DNA from: Clostridia bacterium
Lineage (GTDB): Bacteria; Bacillota; Clostridia; Christensenellales; CAG-138
Assembly: GCA_030526425.1 (NCBI GenBank)
Contig: JAUNCT010000014.1
Coordinates: 23,761-60,191, forward strand
Length of the DNA stretch: 36,431 nt
Reading direction: 5' to 3'
Shown: piece by piece, positions 31,576 through 36,431 of the stretch
Numbering within the stretch: the stretch's first letter is position 1
Layout of the letters: each line of letters begins with the position of its first letter
The notes under the pieces: model-generated
The model's database searches: none
Seen by the model: only the letters and a program-made list of their open reading frames with translations
What the model was told of the DNA's origin: nothing
Program-made: the position numbers and the translations under genes

Positions 31576-33375
31576 ATGAAAAACTTCCGTAAACTGACCG
31601 CGCTGCTTCTGGCGCTTGCCATGGTGCTGGCACTCGTGCCCGGCGCCATCGCCGAGGAGGGCGACACCATCCGCGTGGCGCTCGGTTCCTCCGGCTACAC
31701 CGTTGCCGTACCGCTCGGCTACTTCGATGCCGGCGTCGGCGAATCCGAAATCGGCGATGAGCTCGTTTCCGTCTACATCACGCCCGAAAACGCGCCCGAT
31801 TTCGATGTCTATCAGATCGAGAAGACCGACATCTACCCGACCCTCGCGGCGTTCATGAACACCGACTGCATCGCTTACGACGGCACGGACCTCGTGCTCG
31901 ACGGCAGCATCAACGGCATCACCGTCGCTTCCTACAACGATGTCGAGGAGCTGAACGGCAACAAGACCAACGTCGCGAACTACGCGTTCGACGCGGGCGA
32001 CGCCATCATCGAGCTGTGCTTCCACCTCACCTCCAAGTCCACCAAGGCGGCGGATGAGATCATGAGCACCCTCGAGAAGTCCGTCCCCGCCGAGATCGAG
32101 CTCGGCACCACCGGTCTCGCCATCACCGTCCCCTACCCGGCAAGCGACCGCGCGGTGGGTGACGACGCGGGTCTCCGCACCGGCATCGTCTGCTCTCACT
32201 ACGTCGAAGAGGCCGACCTGTTCATCGACATCTACGAGATGAACGGCGCGCCCATGACCCTGGCGGACACCGTTGCGCTCGTGAACGAGAAGTACGGTGA
32301 GACCGAGATGATGACGGACCTCACCATCAACGAGATCCCCGTGCTCGTCTTCGCCATCCCGACCGACTTCGACAACGAAGTGCCCCAGACCTACGCGATC
32401 GTGCTGATGCTCGAGAACAACAGCAACGGCATCACCGCGGTGGTCTTCCACGTCAACAACTACGCGCAGACCGACCTGGCGTACACCGCCGTCAACACGC
32501 TTGCGCCCTACACCGCCTCCGGTGAAGAGACCCTCACCCCCGCCCGCACGAACCTCGCGCTCGGCACCTCCGGTCTCGTCATGACCGTCGCCGAGGGCTT
32601 CGAGTGCGTCACCCCCTCCCTCGAGGAGCAGGAGGACGGTCTCCTCGGCATCTTCACCAACCCCCGTACCCTGTACGATTTCGACGTTTACCAGTTCTCC
32701 AAGGAGGGCTACGCCTCCCTCGCGGACTTCAACGAGCAGGACGCGGCGCTGTGCAACGGCACCGAGCTCTATGAGGACGAGGTCAACGGCATCCCCTACG
32801 CTTACTACGTGAACACCGTCGAAGCGGAAGAGGGCGAGGTCCCCATGGTCGTCGAGAACTACACCTTCGAGACCCTCGCGGGCGATGAGTACGTGCAGGT
32901 CTGCTTCAGCCGCACGCAGGACAAGAACGCCGCGGACGATGTCGCGCACGTCGTTTCCACCATCGCGAAGATCGGCGTCAAGACCGTTGAGATCGGCGGC
33001 GGCTACAAGCTCACCGTTTCCGACGATTACACCGCCGAGAAGCTCGAAGACCTGAGCGGCGACTTCATGACCGTCACCCACTTCGAGAGCCCGACCGGCA
33101 TCTGCTTCTACGTCTACGAGATCAACACCGGTATCCCGGAATTCACGCTCGAAGCGTACGCCGCCACCATGGCGCTCCTTTCCGATGAGGATGCCACCGC
33201 GGGCGAAGTCAACGGCTTCCCCTACGCCTCCATGCAGGACGTCTCCGAAGACGGCGTGATCAAGTCCGTCGTTTTCGAAGCCGGTGAGGGCAGCTTCATC
33301 GACATCGACTTCGTCGTCGGCAACAACCTCGAAGGCTTCATGGCGCAGCGCATCCTCGGTACGCTCGCGAAATAA
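31576..33375 (+). CDS. Exported four-repeat protein of unknown function
   Basis: A 599-residue protein with a signal peptide (residues 1-26, ending AIA). The mature part contains four related units of about 110-150 residues starting near VALGSSGYTVAVPLGYF, IELGTTGLAITVPYP, LALGTSGLVMTVAEGFE and VEIGGGYKLTVSDDYT. Each continues with a FDVYQ/FIDIYEM/FDFDVYQF/ICFYVYEI strand and a NGI-P-Y or similar turn, and ends in a helix such as ADEIMSTLEK. The protein is very acidic and lacks an anchor. It lies 25 bases after and 27 before the two barrel-repeat paralogues. The domain is not one I recognise; the layout suggests a stalk or multivalent binding protein. Confidence 0.87.
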   Translation: MKNFRKLTALLLALAMVLALVPGAIAEEGDTIRVALGSSGYTVAVPLGYFDAGVGESEIGDELVSVYITPENAPDFDVYQIEKTDIYPTLAAFMNTDCIAYDGTDLVLDGSINGITVASYNDVEELNGNKTNVANYAFDAGDAIIELCFHLTSKSTKAADEIMSTLEKSVPAEIELGTTGLAITVPYPASDRAVGDDAGLRTGIVCSHYVEEADLFIDIYEMNGAPMTLADTVALVNEKYGETEMMTDLTINEIPVLVFAIPTDFDNEVPQTYAIVLMLENNSNGITAVVFHVNNYAQTDLAYTAVNTLAPYTASGEETLTPARTNLALGTSGLVMTVAEGFECVTPSLEEQEDGLLGIFTNPRTLYDFDVYQFSKEGYASLADFNEQDAALCNGTELYEDEVNGIPYAYYVNTVEAEEGEVPMVVENYTFETLAGDEYVQVCFSRTQDKNAADDVAHVVSTIAKIGVKTVEIGGGYKLTVSDDYTAEKLEDLSGDFMTVTHFESPTGICFYVYEINTGIPEFTLEAYAATMALLSDEDATAGEVNGFPYASMQDVSEDGVIKSVVFEAGEGSFIDIDFVVGNNLEGFMAQRILGTLAK

Positions 33376-33402
33376 GGACCGACCCAACAAGGAGAAAATA
33401 CA

Positions 33403-34371
33403 ATGATGAAACGACTGATCGCATTGTGCATGGCCGTTCTCTTCAGCCTCAGCCTCTTCACCGTGGCGATGGCGGAGACCGCGGCATTCGAAGGCGTCGT
33501 CACCAAGACCCTGGACGGCGGCTTCATCGTCACCAATGAAAGCGGCAGCTCCCTCACCTTCACGACCGACAAGGCGCCCGAGCTCGGCTCCACCGTCAAG
33601 GTCGATTACGAGGGCAAGGTCGGCGAGCTGCTCACCGCAAAGAAGGTCACCGTCACCAAGAAGGCCGTGACCAACACCGTTTCCGGTCTCGTCACCTCCG
33701 TGAGCGACAACTCCTTCATCGTCACCACGCTCGACGGCAAGCTCGTGAACTTCGTCAGCTCCGAGTCCCTGCCCATCACCGGCGTGGCGGGCTCCCTCAC
33801 CGCGGGTCAGGCCGTCAAGGTCTCCTACGCGGAGGTCGAGGGCGGCGTTGCGAAGCTGAACATCGCGACCGCGGTCGAAGTCACCGTGAACCCCACCGCC
33901 AAGGTCACCAAGGCGGCGGAGCAGGCGGAAAAGACCACCAACAAGAAGCTGACCGGTACCGTCACCAAGATGACCGATACCCGCATCACCATCAAGACCG
34001 CCAACGGCAAGAAGTGGACCTTCAAGTACGACAGCAAGTACAAGAAGACCCACAAGCGCGGCAAGTACGAGCTGAAGGTCGGCGCGAAGGTCCGCATCAC
34101 CTACGACGGTTTCGCCAGCGCGCATCCCTTCGCCAAGGGCATCCAGGTGCTCAACCCCAACGCGGCTTCCCTCAAGACCCATAAGAAGAGCGGCACGGTC
34201 GCTTCCTTCGGCGGCATGAACATCAAGCTGACCAACGGCTTCGAAGCGGATGTCGCGGGCGCGAAGCACGTCGGCAAGGGCAAGCACGCCAAGGGCACCA
34301 AGGTCACCATCACCTACACCACCAAGAAGGGCCGCAACTACGCGAGCCGCATCAATTGGAAGACCAAATAA
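33403..34371 (+). CDS. Exported beta-barrel-repeat protein, paralogue of the gene at 30570
   Basis: A 322-residue protein. After the signal peptide (ending AMA, about residue 24) come the same four units: FEGVVTKTLDGGFIVT, VSGLVTSVSDNSFIV, LTGTVTKMTDTRITIKT and TVASFGGMNIKLTNG. The third and fourth units closely match the paralogue (GKKWTFKYD, ITYDGFAS, NGFEADVAGAKH). This copy is much more basic at its end (KKGRNYASRINWKTK) while the middle protein of the operon is very acidic, so the products could associate by charge; this is inference. AAGGAG precedes an ATGATG start; either Met is possible. It ends the operon. Confidence 0.88.
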   Translation: MMKRLIALCMAVLFSLSLFTVAMAETAAFEGVVTKTLDGGFIVTNESGSSLTFTTDKAPELGSTVKVDYEGKVGELLTAKKVTVTKKAVTNTVSGLVTSVSDNSFIVTTLDGKLVNFVSSESLPITGVAGSLTAGQAVKVSYAEVEGGVAKLNIATAVEVTVNPTAKVTKAAEQAEKTTNKKLTGTVTKMTDTRITIKTANGKKWTFKYDSKYKKTHKRGKYELKVGAKVRITYDGFASAHPFAKGIQVLNPNAASLKTHKKSGTVASFGGMNIKLTNGFEADVAGAKHVGKGKHAKGTKVTITYTTKKGRNYASRINWKTK

Positions 34372-34386
34372 GAGTTTTCCGATCTG

Positions 34387-34419
34387 CACCCGCCCCATGT
34401 GGGCGGGTGTTTTCGTTTT
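34387..34419 (+). terminator. Terminator of the exported-repeat-protein operon
   Basis: CACCCGCCC/GGGCGGGTG (34387-34409) followed by TTTTCGTTTT, 16 bases after the stop codon. Confidence 0.92.
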
Positions 34420-35174
34420 GGGCATCGTTTGACATCGGGGCACGATGCGCCGCAACGATACTTGCGTTTCTCCGGACAATCCCTCCGCCTCGCAAGCTCG
34501 GCACCTCCCTTTACACAAGGGCGGCACCGTTCGGAGTTGTTCGCGTTGCGCCATGTCACTCGACTCGCCCGATACTCAGCGCCGCGCAAACAACCCGCAC
34601 GACCAAAAGCCTCCCTCAAAGAGGGAGGTGGCATGGCGTGCTTGCACGACATGACGGAAGGAGTGGCACGCAAGTAACGGACTTGCCGAATGACATCCCG
34701 GCACGCTCCTGCCACAACGAAAATTGCGTTTCTCCGGACAATCCCTCCGCCTCGCAAGCTCGGCACGCTTTCGTGGCACAAGCGCCACTGTCGCGCCCCG
34801 CATGCCTTCGGCACGCTCGGCCTCCCTACTCCTGCGCCTTCGGCTCCGGAGGATCTTCGAAATGCACAAGGGCGGCATCGTTCCGAGATGTTCGCGTTGC
34901 GCCATGTCACTCGACTCGCCCGATACTCAGCGCCACTCAAACAACCCGCACGACATGACGGAAGGAGTGGCACGCAAGCTACGGTCTCCCCGAACGCCAT
35001 CCCGGCACGTCACCCCGCAGCGATACTTCCGTTTCTCCGGTCGAATCCCTTCCGTCATTTCGCCTTCGGCTCAATGACACCTCCCCTTGCATCCTCAAGT
35101 GGAGGCTTCATTCCGCGCTGCTTCCGTTCCGTTCAGTCACTCGACTCGCCCGTTACTCAGCGCCACTCAAAATG

Positions 35175-35458
35175 CGCAGTACGTTGGGCTCCACTTGAAG
35201 TGCAAGGGGAGCTGTCCGCCAAGACGAAGTCTTGTCCGTCGGTACGGCGGACCGCGGACTGAGGGGATTCGTCGGCAACCGTTTGCAACAAAGGACAGCG
35301 CAACGAACTCTCCGCACCAAAAGCCTCCTTCGTTGAGGCGGTGAGCATTTGCGTTGCAAATGCGTTAGGAAGCGACAGCTGTTGCATATGCAACAGCGAG
35401 AGCGGAGAGGTGGCATGGCGTGCTTGCACGACATGACGGAAGGAGTGGCACGCAAGTA
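35175..35458 (+). repeat. 284-base segment duplicated at 35899-36182
   Basis: As far as I can compare by eye, it is identical to 35899-36182, offset 724 bases. It includes the perfect palindrome GCTGTTGCATATGCAACAGC (35378-35397) flanked by GCGACA and GAGAGCG, which echo the third hairpin of family A. Confidence 0.85.
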
Positions 35459-35898
35459 TCGGACTTGCCGAATGACATCTGGGCGCGACGCACCGCAGCG
35501 ATACTTCCGTTTCTCCGGTCGAATCCCCTCAGTCTGCTTCGCAGACAGCTCCCCTTGCATCCCCAAGTGGAGCCTTACATTACGCGCTGCTTCCGTTCCG
35601 TTCAGTCACTCGACTCGCCCGATACTCGGCGCCACTCAAACAACCCGCACGACCAAAAGCCTCCCTCAAAGAGGGAGGTGGCATGGCGTGCTTGCACGAC
35701 ATGACGGAAGGAGTGGCACGCAAGTAACGGACTTGCCGTATGACATCGGGGCGCGACGCACCGCAACGATACTTCCGTTTCTCCGGTCGAATCCCCTCAC
35801 CGCCTTCGGCGGAGCTCCCCTTGCTTCCTCAAGTGGAGCCTTACCGTACGCGATGCTTCCGTTCCGTTCAGTCACTCGACTCGCCCGATACTCAGCGC

Positions 35899-36182
35899 CG
35901 CAGTACGTTGGGCTCCACTTGAAGTGCAAGGGGAGCTGTCCGCCAAGACGAAGTCTTGTCCGTCGGTACGGCGGACCGCGGACTGAGGGGATTCGTCGGC
36001 AACCGTTTGCAACAAAGGACAGCGCAACGAACTCTCCGCACCAAAAGCCTCCTTCGTTGAGGCGGTGAGCATTTGCGTTGCAAATGCGTTAGGAAGCGAC
36101 AGCTGTTGCATATGCAACAGCGAGAGCGGAGAGGTGGCATGGCGTGCTTGCACGACATGACGGAAGGAGTGGCACGCAAGTA
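35899..36182 (+). repeat. Second copy of the 284-base duplicated segment
   Basis: It matches 35175-35458. The flanks then match other units: 36181-36355 equals about 35725-35899 (offset 456), and from 36352 a third copy of the segment's start begins and runs off the window. Confidence 0.85.
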
Positions 36183-36431
36183 ACGGACTTGCCGTATGAC
36201 ATCGGGGCGCGACGCACCGCAACGATACTTCCGTTTCTCCGGTCGAATCCCCTCACCGCCTTCGGCGGAGCTCCCCTTGCTTCCTCAAGTGGAGCCTTAC
36301 CGTACGCGATGCTTCCGTTCCGTTCAGTCACTCGACTCGCCCGATACTCAGCGCCACTCAAAATGCGCAGTACATTAGGCTCCACTTGAAGTGCAAGGGG
36401 AGCTGTCCGCCAAGACGAAGTCTTGTCCGTC

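Larger units (their letters stand above)
34434..36431. repeat. Array of modular hairpin repeats (family B), continuing past the window end
   Basis: About 2 kb without a supportable gene. Three recurring modules alternate. M1: a hairpin, then GACGGAAGGAGTGGCACGCA and GAATGACATC-type ends (near 34651, 34955, 35435, 35703 and 36159). M2: CGAATCCCCTC, a hairpin, AGCTCCCCTTGC and CAAGTGGAGCC (near 35041, 35519, 35787, 36243; inverted near 35190, 35910 and 36385). M3: CACTCGACTCGCCCGATACT (near 34557, 34909, 35137, 35605, 35874 and 36329). Between constant boxes the hairpins differ. Open frames here repeat with the modules and have no ribosome binding sites. Confidence 0.8.

Noticed and set aside
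31480..34554. Open frame of 1024 codons on the minus strand opposite the exported-protein operon
   Set aside because: It covers two secreted-protein genes and a terminator, has a repetitive Asp/Gly/Val composition, and lacks a start signal.
34356..36389. Small proteins encoded in the repeat array
   Set aside because: The frames recur with each repeat, occur on both strands, and have no ribosome binding sites.
34434..36431. CRISPR array
   Set aside because: Repeats are long, unevenly spaced, partly inverted and separated by other repeats rather than unique spacers; no cas genes are present.

Overview
The window looks like chromosomal DNA of a fairly GC-rich anaerobic Firmicute, most likely a gut Clostridia. 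The reasons are AGGAGG-type ribosome binding sites, many extended -10 promoters (TGnTATAAT), stem-loop/T-run terminators, a YitT-family protein, a secreted flavin-dependent reductase, many small exported proteins of unknown function, and mosaic hairpin repeats between genes. No rRNA, tRNA, CRISPR array, transposase, integrase or phage structural gene was recognised. Genus cannot be told from the sequence alone.

Layout. 1-2419: three tandem paralogous exported proteins (the first cut by the window edge); the two complete ones have secreted zinc ribbons. 2580-3827: guanine deaminase, followed by a structured hairpin repeat. 4111-4956 (minus): GIY-YIG/DUF4357 protein. 5251-5751: signal peptidase I, probably leaderless. 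6109-6999: YitT-type membrane protein behind a leader terminator. 7214-9918: secreted FMN/FAD reductase and a LysR regulator. 10014-11684 (minus): D-serine ammonia-lyase and an ACT-domain protein. 11760-12480: mosaic repeats. 12540-13862 (minus): very acidic exported protein. 14034-14231 (minus): DUF1858 CxxC protein behind a palindromic operator candidate. 14366-16780 (minus): GH13 enzyme and a membrane/zinc-ribbon protein.

16917-24100 (minus) is the most notable region. It is one operon with a clear promoter (TTGCGC-17-TATAAT): small Cys-rich protein, hsdM, hsdS, a RelA/SpoT-type alarmone synthetase, hsdR. The synthetase keeps all recognisable synthetase motifs, lacks a hydrolase domain, sits between hsdS and hsdR with gaps of 22 and 14 bases, and is AT-rich like the hsdS recognition domains but unlike hsdM and hsdR. 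I infer a type I restriction system carrying a possible abortive-infection arm based on nucleotide alarmones, comparable in layout to anticodon nucleases carried inside hsd operons.

24248-25162 and 25311-25910 (minus) hold uncharacterised small genes. 26114-28242 is a three-gene unit: membrane protein with a degenerate GGDEF domain, ECF-like sigma factor, and a membrane protein that may be its anti-sigma partner. 28755-30307 (minus) encodes two membrane proteins, one DUF4405-like. 30570-34371 is an operon of three exported repeat proteins. 34434-36431 is an array of modular hairpin repeats that runs off the end of the window; inverted or related copies lie at 11760-12480 and 28480-28690, and a related structured element at 3844-4038 and 28262-28395.
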